DNA from: Clostridia bacterium
GTDB taxonomy: Bacteria > Bacillota > Clostridia > Christensenellales > CAG-138
Assembly: GCA_017524445.1 (NCBI GenBank)
Contig: JAFXVP010000030.1
Span: forward strand, 1-64,000
Direction: 5' to 3'
Length of the DNA: 64,000 nucleotides
The notes under the pieces were generated by a model. The model was not told the DNA's origin. It searched no databases and saw nothing but the letters and a program-made list of their open reading frames with translations. The position numbers and the translations under genes were made by a program. Numbering within the stretch: the first letter of the stretch is position 1; each line of letters opens with the position of its first letter. Below are positions 7,909 through 16,550 of the stretch, piece by piece.

Positions 7909-8975
7909 TTCCCATCCCCCAGATACGTTTTACATTCGCCGCCGTGCAGCACCCGTAATGCGCCTTCCGCCAGGCTCTTCATCTCCTCCTCGCCCGGGAA
8001 GCGCAATACCTTTGCCAGCGGGGTAAGATACGAATCGAGCTCGTCGCAAAAGGGTTTACTGAACGCCATGCCGCCCGTATAAACGATCGCGTCGACCTTG
8101 AACTTCATGACCGCCGCCAGCGCGCCCGCGTCCTTCGCAAGCTGATAGGCAAGCGCTTTGAAGATCAGCGTCGCTTCGGGATCGTCGCCCGAAAGCGCGC
8201 GGCGCTCGATCTCACGGAAGTCCTTCGTGCCGAGGTACGAATACACGCCCGCCTCGCCGCTGATGAGCTTTTTGATCTCCTGCTTGGTCTTGCCCGAGAA
8301 GCACAGGTTCACGACCGCGTTGACCGGCAGTGCGCCGCCGCGGTCGAGCCCCATCGCGCCGTCGTCCTTCACGTTGAAGTTGTCGACGACCTTGCCCTTT
8401 TCGTGTGCCGCGACGGATACGCCGCCGCCGAGATGCAGGACAATGAGATTCAGCTCTTCATACGTTTTTCCGAGCTGCTTTGCGGCTTTTCTTGCAACGG
8501 ACTTCTGGTTCAGCGCGTGGAAGAAGCTTTCGCGCTCCATGCCCTTCAGCCCCGAAACGCGGGCGAGGTCGCAGAGCTCGTCGACGCAGACGGGGTCGAC
8601 GAAAAACGCCGGTATCTTTAGCGGGTCCGCGATCTCCCGCGCAATGTACGCGCCGAGGTTTGCCGCGTGTTCGCCGTAAAACGGATGCAGGATGTCCGCG
8701 ATCGCGCGGTCGTTGACGCCGTAGGTGCCGGACGGGATGTGGCGGAACAGGCCGCCTCTCCCGCAGACCGCATCGAGGGTCGTAAGATCGAAGCCCTTTT
8801 TCTCGAGCGCGTCGAGGATCAGCGCCTTTCGGTACGGCATCTGATCCGCGACCCGTTCAAAATGCTGCAATTCCGCGGCGCTGTGGTCGATGGAGACGCG
8901 CAGTATCTCGGTTTCCTCCTCGAACACCGCAATCTTCGTGGACGTCGCGCCGGGGTTGATGACCAGTACCCGCAT
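7905..8975 (-). CDS. buk: Butyrate kinase family (acyl-phosphate to carboxylate plus ATP)
   Basis: A 356-residue ASKHA-fold kinase of the butyrate kinase type. It shows the N-terminal phosphate motif VLVINPGATSTKIAVF, the central HLGGGVSVAAHEKGK, and DDGAMGLDRGGALP. It makes ATP from ADP and the acyl phosphate supplied by Ptb, giving one ATP per amino acid oxidised. It lies 3 bases after iorB and overlaps ptb by four bases, so the four genes are tightly coupled. The real chain length or side chain of the substrate is not predictable. Confidence 0.94.
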   Translation of the reverse strand: MRVLVINPGATSTKIAVFEEETEILRVSIDHSAAELQHFERVADQMPYRKALILDALEKKGFDLTTLDAVCGRGGLFRHIPSGTYGVNDRAIADILHPFYGEHAANLGAYIAREIADPLKIPAFFVDPVCVDELCDLARVSGLKGMERESFFHALNQKSVARKAAKQLGKTYEELNLIVLHLGGGVSVAAHEKGKVVDNFNVKDDGAMGLDRGGALPVNAVVNLCFSGKTKQEIKKLISGEAGVYSYLGTKDFREIERRALSGDDPEATLIFKALAYQLAKDAGALAAVMKFKVDAIVYTGGMAFSKPFCDELDSYLTPLAKVLRFPGEEEMKSLAEGALRVLHGGECKTYLGDGK

Positions 8976-8978
8976 AAC

Positions 8979-9551
8979 TTATACCGCGTCGAAACCGGCG
9001 TGATACGCCCGAAGGTTCAGCTCGCGGAACTTCGCGGGAACGACGTCGGAAATCACCGCGTCCCAGTCGATGTCCGTCATATTCAGCGCCTTTACCATGC
9101 TGCCGAAGAGCACGATGTTCGCACACTTGACGTTGCCGAGCTCGGAGGCGATCTTTTCCGCGTTCAAGGGGAACACCTTGAAATGCGCCTGCATCGCTTC
9201 GAGGCAGCCCTCGGGATATTTTTCCATGCCCGCCGCAATGGTTGAAGAAGCCATTTCATAATCGTTGATGATCGCGACGCCGTCGGGCTTCAAATAATTC
9301 GCATAACGCACCGCTTCCATCTTTTCGAACGCAACGATGATGTCCGCCGCACCGAAACCGATGACCGGAGAATAGACTTTCTTTCCCCAATGCACCTGCG
9401 TCGAAACGCTGCCGCCGCGCTGCGACATGCCGTGGACCTCGCTCATCTTCACGTCATAGCCCGCGCGCATGAGACCCGTCACGAGAACCTTCGCGGTGAG
9501 GATCGCGCCCTGACCGCCGACGCCTACCAAAAGAGCACTCTTGTTTTCCAT
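8979..9551 (-). CDS. iorB: Indolepyruvate:ferredoxin oxidoreductase, beta subunit
   Basis: A 190-residue gamma/beta-type subunit of 2-oxoacid:ferredoxin oxidoreductases. It begins LLVGVGGQGAILTAKVL and contains the VHGMSQRGGSVSTQVHWG signature. It pairs with the thiamine diphosphate and iron-sulfur subunit IorA encoded 3 bases upstream. Together they oxidise aryl pyruvates (indolepyruvate, phenylpyruvate) and CoA to arylacetyl-CoA, CO2 and reduced ferredoxin. Confidence 0.94.
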   Translation of the reverse strand: MENKSALLVGVGGQGAILTAKVLVTGLMRAGYDVKMSEVHGMSQRGGSVSTQVHWGKKVYSPVIGFGAADIIVAFEKMEAVRYANYLKPDGVAIINDYEMASSTIAAGMEKYPEGCLEAMQAHFKVFPLNAEKIASELGNVKCANIVLFGSMVKALNMTDIDWDAVISDVVPAKFRELNLRAYHAGFDAV

Positions 9552-9554
9552 TGC

Positions 9555-11306
9555 TTATTTCTCCTTTCGGGTGATCGCGCCCATCGGGCAGACCTGCGCG
9601 CAGACCGTGCAGCCGACGCAGGTGGTAACGTCGATCTTCGCTTTCTTGTTTTCGACCATGACCGAGGGACAGCCGACGGAAAGGCACTTCCTGCAGCCAA
9701 TGCACTTATTTGTATCGACCTCGCACTTACCGATGTCGTGCTTAATGCGCTTGATCAAAAGACACGGACGGCGCGTGATGATCGCCGCGGGCACTTCGGA
9801 TTCCGCCGCTTCGGTGACCGCCGCTTCCATGGCTTTGAGGTCCTGCGGATCAACGATGATGATCTTCTTATAGCCATAGGAGGCGAGGATGTCCTCGATC
9901 TTCAGCTTTTCCGCGATCTCACCCTCGAGCGTGAAGCCGCTGCCGGGGTTGTCCTGATGCCCGGTCATGCCGGTGATCGAGTTGTCGAGCACCACGGGGA
10001 TGACCTTGCCCTTGTTGTAGATGATCTCCGCCGCGCCGGTCATGCCGGAGTGGAAGAATGTGGAATCGCCGACGACGCCGAAGACTTTCTTGTCGGTCTG
10101 GCCGGACGCTTCGAACGCCTTTGCCATGCCCATCGCGACCGTGAAGCCGCCGCCCATGCAGACGCAGGAATCGAGCGCGGAAAGAGGCGGCGCAAAGCCG
10201 AGCGTGTAGCAGCCGATGTCGCCTGCCACGACGTAGTTCTTGTGACGGCCGACGGTGTAGAAGAAGCCGCGGTGCGGGCAACCCGGGCAGAGTGCCGGGG
10301 GCCTTGAGACGGGCTTGACGCCGACGTCGACCGTTTCGGGCTTCTCACCGAAGATGCGCTCACGGAGAAGCTGCGGATTCAGCTCATAGAGGTTTCCGAT
10401 CAGCTCTTTGCCGACGCACTCGACGCCCGCCGCCTTGATCTGCTCCTCCATGAACGGATCGAGCTCCTCGACGATATAGAGCTTTTTGACCTTCTTTGCA
10501 AACGCCTTGATGAGGTCCATCGGCAGCGGATTGGTAAGACCCAGCTTCAAAAACGAGGTTCCCTCCGGGAATGCGTCCTTTGCGTACTCGTAGGCGATCG
10601 ACGCGGTGATGACGCCGATCTCCGAGCCGTTGATCTCCTCCTTGTTCAGCGGAGAGGTGTTTGCGTACGCTTCGAGTGCCTTGAGGTTTGCTTCGACCTT
10701 TGCGTGATTCTTATACGCGTTTGCCGGGCTCGAGACGTATTTCATATTGCGCTTGTAGGCGGGAACCTCGCGCTCCGTGCGCTCGCCGAAGGTCACCAGG
10801 CTCTTCGAATGCGCGACACGCGTGGTGATGCGGAACATGACCGGCATGTCGAACTGTTCGGAGATCGCATACGCCTCTTTGAGGAAGTCAAGGCATTCCT
10901 GCGAATCGGAGGGCTCCACCATCGCGATCTTTGCCGCGCGTGCGTAGTGCCGGTTGTCCTGCTCGTTCTGCGAGGAGTGCATAGAGGGATCATCCGCCGA
11001 AACGATGACGAAGCCGCCGCAGACGCCGTTGTACGCCGCCGTAAAGAGCGGGTCCGCCGCGACGTTCACGCCGACGTGCTTCATTGCCGAGAGGGAGCGA
11101 ACGCCCGCGATCGACGCGCCGTACGCGACCTCGACCGCGACCTTCTCGTTGGGCGCCCACTCGCAGTACAAAGCGTCTTTATACTGCGGGAGGTTTTCAA
11201 AGATTTCCGTGCTGGGCGTGCCCGGATACGCCGAGCAGACCTTGACGCCTGCTTCGAACGCGCCGCGCGCGATCGCTTCGTTGCCGGAAAGCAAAACAGG
11301 ATCCAT
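9555..11306 (-). CDS. iorA: Indolepyruvate:ferredoxin oxidoreductase, alpha subunit
   Basis: A 583-residue fused subunit: an N-terminal pyrimidine-binding domain, a thiamine diphosphate domain (CPGCPHRG, then GDIGCYTLG, GDSTFFHSGMTGAAE and LDNSITGMTG) and a C-terminal 2[4Fe-4S] ferredoxin domain. The cysteine motifs are CIGCRKCLSVGCP and CVGCTVCAQVCP. This is the standard IorA length and order. It is the first gene of the iorA-iorB-buk-ptb-aminotransferase operon. It is separated from the upstream MFS gene by a terminator, so it should have its own promoter in 11307-11365. I could not identify one with confidence. Confidence 0.95.
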   Translation of the reverse strand: MDPVLLSGNEAIARGAFEAGVKVCSAYPGTPSTEIFENLPQYKDALYCEWAPNEKVAVEVAYGASIAGVRSLSAMKHVGVNVAADPLFTAAYNGVCGGFVIVSADDPSMHSSQNEQDNRHYARAAKIAMVEPSDSQECLDFLKEAYAISEQFDMPVMFRITTRVAHSKSLVTFGERTEREVPAYKRNMKYVSSPANAYKNHAKVEANLKALEAYANTSPLNKEEINGSEIGVITASIAYEYAKDAFPEGTSFLKLGLTNPLPMDLIKAFAKKVKKLYIVEELDPFMEEQIKAAGVECVGKELIGNLYELNPQLLRERIFGEKPETVDVGVKPVSRPPALCPGCPHRGFFYTVGRHKNYVVAGDIGCYTLGFAPPLSALDSCVCMGGGFTVAMGMAKAFEASGQTDKKVFGVVGDSTFFHSGMTGAAEIIYNKGKVIPVVLDNSITGMTGHQDNPGSGFTLEGEIAEKLKIEDILASYGYKKIIIVDPQDLKAMEAAVTEAAESEVPAAIITRRPCLLIKRIKHDIGKCEVDTNKCIGCRKCLSVGCPSVMVENKKAKIDVTTCVGCTVCAQVCPMGAITRKEK

Positions 11307-11365
11307 ATGATTTTCCGCCTTTCTCCAATTTTTCCGTTGATACGGTTAAGTTATATGATATATGA

Positions 11366-11389
11366 AAAGGACAGCCGAAGCTGTCCTTT
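11366..11389 (-). terminator. Intrinsic terminator after the MFS transporter gene
   Basis: An AAAGGACAGC / GCTGTCCTTT stem with a four-base loop. On the minus strand it ends in TTTT, just after the MFS stop codon. Confidence 0.7.
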
Positions 11390-11393
11390 CTCA

Positions 11394-12944
11394 TCAGTCG
11401 TCTACGTCCAGCGCCTCAAGGCCTTTCTTGCGGATCGGCTTTGCGTCGCCGTGTCTGACAAAGAACATGGTGACGAACGCCAGAATGACGAAGATCGTCG
11501 CGTATGGGAAGAGGATCTTAAGTCCCAGAGCGTCCATCAAAAAGCCGGAGAAGATCGGCGTCAGCACCTGCGCCGCCATGGACGCGGTGTAATAATAGCC
11601 GGTGTACTTGCCGACGTTGCCGCCCTTTGCGAGTTCCACGACCATCGGGAAGGAGTTGACGTTGATCGTCGCCCAGCCGACGCCCGCGAGCGCGAACATG
11701 GCGTTCATCAGCAGCGCGGAGCTGCCCTCACGCAGGAAGGATGCGACGCCGAACGCGATCGCCAGCATGATGACGCCCGCGAGGATCGTCTTTTTGCGGC
11801 CGACCTTCGAAGCGATAAAGCCGACGGGCAGGTAGGAGATGATCGCGGCTGCCTGCGCGATGATCAGCGTGGTGTTGTAGTCGAGGTTTAAGACCTTGCC
11901 CGCATAGACGGAATATTTGCTCGTGACGGCGTTGTAGCCGAAGAACCACAGGACCACGGACGCGAGGATCAGAAGCAGGGACGTAAGCTCGCCCTTAGAA
12001 AGCTTTCTCGAACCGGAGCCGTCGTCCTCCTCGCCGTCGTCGATGCCGTAGCGCTTGCTCTCCTCCTCCATGTCCTGCACGAACTTCGGTTCCTTGACCG
12101 TGAGCAGGAAGATGACGAGCGCAAGCACCATGACCGCAGCGATCACGGTGAAGAACAGCGTATAGCTCATCATGGCTTTCGGCGCTTTGCCCGTGCCGAA
12201 CACGATGCCGAGCGCGAGCACCAGGATGCCGCCGAACGTGCCCATCAGATTGATGACGGCGTTCGCCTTAGAGCGCAGCGGCTTGATCGTCACGTCCGGC
12301 ATCAGCGCGACCGCAGGCGAGCGGAAGATGCTCATTGAAACGAGCGTCACGAGCAGCACCGCCATAAACAGCACGAGGATCATGCGGTTCTGCGCGGTGG
12401 TCTTTGCCGCGACCGCCTGACGCGCGGGCACGAAGTAGGAATCCCACGCCGCGAGCGCTTCCTTGTCGCCCGCAGCGGCCTTGTTCACGACGTCCTTCAT
12501 GTCGGCTTCGGAATACTTCTCGGAAAGGATGTACTCCTCGCCCTCGTGCGTTTTGAGCTTGCCGTTGACGATGTCGGCATCGGCATAGACGGCCTGTACG
12601 CCCGCTTCGTCCATCTTTGCCGCGTCGCCGATTTTGTTTAGCTGCGCGCCGTCGATGAACGAGAGCCCGACGAACGCGACGACGGCGACGATCGTGCCGA
12701 TCACGATGTACGGCGTGCGTCTGCCGAAGCGGGACTTGCACTTATCACTGAGTGCGCCGAAGATCGGCAGCATGAACAGCGCAAGCACGTTGTCCAGCGC
12801 CATGACGACGCCCGACCAGCCCTGCGCCATACCGAATTTGTCCGTTAAGATCTTGGGGATGATGTTGTCGTACGCCTGCCAAAAAGCACAGATGAGAAAG
12901 AATGCGAATCCGACACAGATCGTGCGCTTATAGTTCAGTTTCAT
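11394..12944 (-). CDS. MFS transporter, SLC45-like / glycoside-cation symporter type
   Basis: A 516-residue protein with about twelve membrane segments. DNVLALFMLPIFGALSDKCKSRFGRRTPYIVIGT is the MFS loop 2-3 motif region, in the form seen in SLC45 and GPH-like sugar carriers. A soluble insert of about 75 residues (about 108-183) lies in the N-terminal half, and an acidic loop lies near the middle (EESKRYGIDDGEEDDG). The ATG at 12944 is favoured by GGGGGC upstream. The substrate is unknown; it could be a sugar or an amino-acid-derived compound, given the neighbouring fermentation operon, though a terminator separates them. Confidence 0.85.
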   Translation of the reverse strand: MKLNYKRTICVGFAFFLICAFWQAYDNIIPKILTDKFGMAQGWSGVVMALDNVLALFMLPIFGALSDKCKSRFGRRTPYIVIGTIVAVVAFVGLSFIDGAQLNKIGDAAKMDEAGVQAVYADADIVNGKLKTHEGEEYILSEKYSEADMKDVVNKAAAGDKEALAAWDSYFVPARQAVAAKTTAQNRMILVLFMAVLLVTLVSMSIFRSPAVALMPDVTIKPLRSKANAVINLMGTFGGILVLALGIVFGTGKAPKAMMSYTLFFTVIAAVMVLALVIFLLTVKEPKFVQDMEEESKRYGIDDGEEDDGSGSRKLSKGELTSLLLILASVVLWFFGYNAVTSKYSVYAGKVLNLDYNTTLIIAQAAAIISYLPVGFIASKVGRKKTILAGVIMLAIAFGVASFLREGSSALLMNAMFALAGVGWATINVNSFPMVVELAKGGNVGKYTGYYYTASMAAQVLTPIFSGFLMDALGLKILFPYATIFVILAFVTMFFVRHGDAKPIRKKGLEALDVDD

Positions 12945-12980
12945 ATTTGCCCCCGATCGACCGAAAGTCATATTTTTACC

Positions 12981-13014
12981 TTTTCATTATAACGGAAACG
13001 TGGTATAATCTCAA
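12981..13014. promoter_or_regulatory. Overlapping divergent SigA promoters (MFS left, phosphodiesterase right)
   Basis: For the MFS gene (minus): TTGAGA (13009-13014), 17 bases, TATAAT (12986-12991). For the phosphodiesterase gene (plus): TTTTCA (12981-12986), 17 bases, TATAAT (13004-13009). Each -10 box touches the other promoter's -35 box, so polymerase cannot occupy both at once. Confidence 0.65.
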
Positions 13015-13051
13015 TAGGCAAGAATCTTATATTATCAAGGGAGCATGGGAA

Positions 13052-13882
13052 ATGGGTTGGTTGGTCGCGTTGATCTCGGTAATTGTTCTGTTTGTCGTTT
13101 ATTTGTTTTTCGTACTGCCCGCCGGCGCGGACGAAGCGAAATTCGCGCCGTTCCAGGGACTGATGGCAGCGCATCGCGGCCTGTATGAAAAGGATCAGAG
13201 CGTTCCCGAAAACTCGCTCGAGGCGTTCAAAAGAGCCGCGGAATACGGCTGCGGCGTGGAGCTTGACGTACAGTTATCGAAGGACGGCAAAGTCGTGGTC
13301 TTCCATGACGATACGGTGGACCGCATGACGACAGAGAAAGGCCGCGTAGACAGCTTTACGCTCGAAGAATTGCAGGCAATGCCGCTCATGGGCACGGAGC
13401 ACCGCATGCCGCTGTTTACCGACGTGATGGCGGTGCTCGACGGCAAGTCCCCGACGATCGTGGAGCTCAAGTCCACGCCGAACTACAAGGAGCTTTGTGA
13501 AAACACACTCGTGCTTTTGCGCATGTTCAAAGGTCCGTACTGCGTCGAAAGCTTCGATCCGCGCATCGTGCGCTGGTTTTATAAGAACGCGCCGGACCTT
13601 ACCCGCGGGCAGCTTACCGAGGCGTTTTCCTACTGGCGCAAGGCGGGTCTGCCGCTTTGGCGCTGCGTTATGATGCATACGCTCTGCGTGAACTTTCTCA
13701 CGCATCCGCAGTTTATCGCGTTCGGCAGAGGGCATCGGCCGCTTTGCATGCTATTGGGCCGCAAGCTCGGCGCAAAGACGGTCTTCTGGACCGAGCGCCC
13801 GGATTCCGACCACAGAACACTTGCCAAGCGCTACGACTGCCGGATCTTCGAGCACTACCGTCCGGAGACGCGGTACAAATGA
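13052..13882 (+). CDS. Membrane-anchored glycerophosphodiester phosphodiesterase
   Basis: A 276-residue protein with one N-terminal membrane segment (about 3-24) followed by a GDPD catalytic domain. The expected residues are visible: His41-Arg42 in AAHRGL, Glu70 and Asp72 in GVELDVQLSKDG, and His85 in FHDDTVDRMT. It likely cleaves glycerophosphodiesters from lipids to glycerol-3-phosphate and an alcohol at the cell surface. The ATG at 13052 has AAGGGAG eight bases upstream. It is monocistronic, with a terminator at 13909-13940. Confidence 0.9.
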   Translation: MGWLVALISVIVLFVVYLFFVLPAGADEAKFAPFQGLMAAHRGLYEKDQSVPENSLEAFKRAAEYGCGVELDVQLSKDGKVVVFHDDTVDRMTTEKGRVDSFTLEELQAMPLMGTEHRMPLFTDVMAVLDGKSPTIVELKSTPNYKELCENTLVLLRMFKGPYCVESFDPRIVRWFYKNAPDLTRGQLTEAFSYWRKAGLPLWRCVMMHTLCVNFLTHPQFIAFGRGHRPLCMLLGRKLGAKTVFWTERPDSDHRTLAKRYDCRIFEHYRPETRYK

Positions 13883-13908
13883 AGTGCTGTCATCGATCGC
13901 GTTCATGC

Positions 13909-13940
13909 AAAAAACGCTCCGAAATGCCGGAGCGTTTTTT
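13909..13940. terminator. Bidirectional terminator
   Basis: An AAAAAACGCTCCG / CGGAGCGTTTTTT stem with loop AAATGC. It serves the phosphodiesterase gene and the converging spoIIR-sleB-ypeB operon; the last bases overlap the ypeB stop codon. Confidence 0.85.
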
Positions 13941-15249
13941 ATACGACAAGATCCCCTTCTTCGCTGTTCAGGACCTCGAAGATCTCCTCTTCCGCGCCGG
14001 ACGCGGCGTTCACGTAGATGATGAAGAACGTCTCGCCGCGCGTGCATTTGAATTCGTAGCAAAGGACCTCGTGCGTGTTCGATTTCGAGATCAGCGCAAG
14101 CGCGGTATGCTCGAGCGTCAGCGAATCGCTCAGCGCGTTCTTCGCGTCCGTCTCGGTCAGGATCGCGGAGGAAAGGTCGCGTTCACGGTGGTGAAAGCGG
14201 TAGTTTTGTGCGTCGAGCCCGATCACCTGCTGCGTAATGCGGTCGACATAGACCTTGACAAGATCGGCATACAGGATCACGCCGTTCTGCACGGCGGCGT
14301 AGTTCAAGACGACCGTACCCGCGTAATACTGCGCGTAGGACGGCTCCATCTTGCCGAAGCCGTGCGCTTCGAGGTACGCGCTTGCCGCCTCGTGCAGCCG
14401 TTCGCTCTCCTCGTCGCTCGGCGGATCGTTCTTGTCGCCCGTGGGCGTGCCCATGAAATACAGCAGCAGCCCGCCGCGCTCTGTGATTGAAACGCACAGC
14501 TCGCTTTTGTCATCATTTGCGGAAAAATCGTAGGTCACGATCATGCTTTCCGTGCGCCCGTCAAGCGTCAGCGTGCGGTCCGGGAACAGCTCGCCCGCGA
14601 TGCGCATGGCTTCGTTTTCGTCCACCGTCTCTTCGGGAAGGCCCAGCGGCTCCGCCTGCTCGCTGCTTTCGGAAAACGGCCCGTCGTACAGAAGCGACGG
14701 GTAGTTTGCGATATTCTCCTCGTCGGTCTCGCCGCCGTAAAAGCCGTCCTCCGGCGCGGTCGGAAATTTCCCGTCCATGCAGCCGCCGTCGTACTGCTCC
14801 GAAAGCCCGGAACAGCAGGTTTTGAGTTCACTCAGCGAGCCGAGCTGCTCCTCGGTGAGCATTTGCCCGGAAAGCACGCGGTCCATCAGCGTCTCGGCAA
14901 AGTCGCCGGTGCGGGTGAGAAACTGCATCAGCCCCTCGTCGTCCGCGTGCGCGACCGGCAGCAGCGACAGCGCGCGCACCGCGCCGGCGGAAAGCCGTCG
15001 GATATCCGCGAACGATTTGGAAAGGCGCGCGGGCGTGCCAGCCGCTTCGAGTTTCGAAAGCGCGACGTTCAGGTCGTTGAGGTCGTTACTCAGCGCACGG
15101 TACGCGCTTTCGGTCTGCGCGTCGATCACGCGCTGCTGCTCCGCGATCGTTTTGCGCTGTTTGAAAAACAGAACGGTCATCACCGCAAGCCCGATCAAAA
15201 GGATTGCGGGGACGCCGAACAGCCAGATTTTCTTGGTCACTCGTATCAT
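13939..15249 (-). CDS. ypeB: Germination protein YpeB
   Basis: A 436-residue protein with an N-terminal membrane anchor (about 8-27), a YpeB N-terminal helical domain and two C-terminal PepSY-like domains (about 230-436). YpeB stabilises SleB in the dormant spore and inhibits it until germination. The ATG at 15249 overlaps the sleB stop (ATGA), the classic sleB-ypeB pair. The longer reading frame upstream overlaps sleB and is not used. Confidence 0.92.
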   Translation of the reverse strand: MIRVTKKIWLFGVPAILLIGLAVMTVLFFKQRKTIAEQQRVIDAQTESAYRALSNDLNDLNVALSKLEAAGTPARLSKSFADIRRLSAGAVRALSLLPVAHADDEGLMQFLTRTGDFAETLMDRVLSGQMLTEEQLGSLSELKTCCSGLSEQYDGGCMDGKFPTAPEDGFYGGETDEENIANYPSLLYDGPFSESSEQAEPLGLPEETVDENEAMRIAGELFPDRTLTLDGRTESMIVTYDFSANDDKSELCVSITERGGLLLYFMGTPTGDKNDPPSDEESERLHEAASAYLEAHGFGKMEPSYAQYYAGTVVLNYAAVQNGVILYADLVKVYVDRITQQVIGLDAQNYRFHHRERDLSSAILTETDAKNALSDSLTLEHTALALISKSNTHEVLCYEFKCTRGETFFIIYVNAASGAEEEIFEVLNSEEGDLVV

Positions 15250-15917
15250 TTGCAAAAAACGTGATCGCCGATGCGCACCACGACGGGGCGGCTGCGGATC
15301 CAGCGGTTGCTTGTTTTGGCGGGGTTGTAGTAATAGAGACAACCGCCCGTCGGGTCCCACCCGTTCATGGCGTCCTTCGCCGCCTTCAGCGCCGAATCGT
15401 TCGGCGTGAGATTGATCTGCCCGTCGTCGACCGCCGAGAACGCGCCTTTCTGATAGACCACGCCGGAGATCGAGTTCGGGAACGAACTGCTTTTGACGCG
15501 GTTCAGGACGACCGCGCCGACCGCGACCTGCCCCTTATACGGCTCTCCGCGCGATTCGCTGTAGATGCATTGGGCCAGCAGATACACGTCGCCGGACGCG
15601 GGCTTGGTCGAGGAGGATACCGTGTTTTTGAGGTTCAGTCCCATCGCCGCCGCGGTCTTTTCGCCAACGACACCGTCGACGGTCAGCCCGTTCTTTTCCT
15701 GAAACCAGCGGACCGCGCGCTCGGTCGCGTAGCCGAAGATGCCGTCGACCGAACCCGAATAGTATCCCCACTGCTTCAGCTTCTTCTGCACCGCGGCGAC
15801 CTCGTCGCCCGTGGACCCGCGCTTTAATGCCGCCTCCGCCGTCAAAAGCGGCAGCGCGGCACAGACGATGAGAAGCGCGAGCACGGCGATCTTTCCGATC
15901 CTGATTGCCTTGCGCAT
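15246..15917 (-). CDS. sleB: Spore cortex-lytic enzyme SleB
   Basis: A 223-residue secreted lytic transglycosylase. It has a signal peptide (about 1-29, ending AEAALKRG), a peptidoglycan-binding domain (about 32-92, with STGDEVAAVQKKLKQWGYY) and a hydrolase_2 catalytic domain (about 112-223) with the YSESRGEP catalytic glutamate and AVGAVVLNRV. It degrades cortex at muramic-delta-lactam sites during germination. It starts 9 bases after spoIIR, so forespore-specific expression is likely. Confidence 0.94.
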   Translation of the reverse strand: MRKAIRIGKIAVLALLIVCAALPLLTAEAALKRGSTGDEVAAVQKKLKQWGYYSGSVDGIFGYATERAVRWFQEKNGLTVDGVVGEKTAAAMGLNLKNTVSSSTKPASGDVYLLAQCIYSESRGEPYKGQVAVGAVVLNRVKSSSFPNSISGVVYQKGAFSAVDDGQINLTPNDSALKAAKDAMNGWDPTGGCLYYYNPAKTSNRWIRSRPVVVRIGDHVFCK

Positions 15918-15926
15918 ACGGCCTCC

Positions 15927-16463
15927 TCAGAACATCGACCGAATGAGATTCACGATCCAGCTCTCGGTCTCGATTTCGTCGAGATCGACCTCCTCGCCGG
16001 TCTCCGAGACGATGCACAGCGGCGGAAACAGCACGCACCACCAGTTGTGCCCCTCGGCGGGACCGATCCGCACGCACAGCGCGTCGTACTCGCCCGCAGG
16101 AAACAAGAGGTCGCCGTAGATACGGTCCGGGAACGTCTCCGTGCCCAAAGAAAGCTGCACGCCGTAATCGAGCCCGCGGTCTTTCAGGACCGCCTCGGCG
16201 GTCTTCTGGATCTCGTCGCCGTGCGACAGCAGAAACGCCCGCGCGTCGTCGTAGCTTTCGGCGCGTTCGAACAGCGGCAGGATCGCGTCGCGCACGGAAA
16301 GCTTTGCGCTCTGGTCCTCGTCGGAATCGCTCGCGGCGATCACGTGCAGGCGCAGCACGCCCTCGCTCGACGCAAGGACGGATTTCGCGGGCGCGGCGCT
16401 GTTTATCACGCCGACCGCGACGGCGAGAAGCAGGATGAGACCGGTAAAGAATCGTTTCAGCAT
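15927..16463 (-). CDS. spoIIR: Stage II sporulation protein R
   Basis: A 178-residue secreted signalling protein. It has an N-terminal membrane/signal segment, then LRLHVIAASDSDEDQSAKL, the SpoIIR hallmark, and the NWWCVLFPPLC motif. SpoIIR is made in the forespore under sigma-F and triggers pro-sigma-E processing in the mother cell. The start follows GAGGTGA. It leads a spoIIR-sleB-ypeB operon behind a sigma-F/G-type promoter, whereas in Bacillus subtilis spoIIR and sleB-ypeB are separate loci. Confidence 0.94.
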   Translation of the reverse strand: MLKRFFTGLILLLAVAVGVINSAAPAKSVLASSEGVLRLHVIAASDSDEDQSAKLSVRDAILPLFERAESYDDARAFLLSHGDEIQKTAEAVLKDRGLDYGVQLSLGTETFPDRIYGDLLFPAGEYDALCVRIGPAEGHNWWCVLFPPLCIVSETGEEVDLDEIETESWIVNLIRSMF

Positions 16464-16483
16464 TATTTTTTCACCTCGGATGG

Positions 16484-16512
16484 AGTATTTCCTGTCCTTT
16501 GCGGTTCTATAC
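16484..16512 (-). promoter_or_regulatory. Sigma-F/G-type promoter of spoIIR-sleB-ypeB
   Basis: On the minus strand, GTATA (16508-16512), 15 bases, GGAAATACT (16484-16492). This fits the forespore pattern GYATA ... GGNNANANT at every fixed position. Transcription would begin near 16477, directly before the GAGGTGA site of spoIIR. Confidence 0.65.
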
Positions 16513-16550
16513 CTGTTGACTTTTTGAAGGATTTCCTATACCATTTATAT

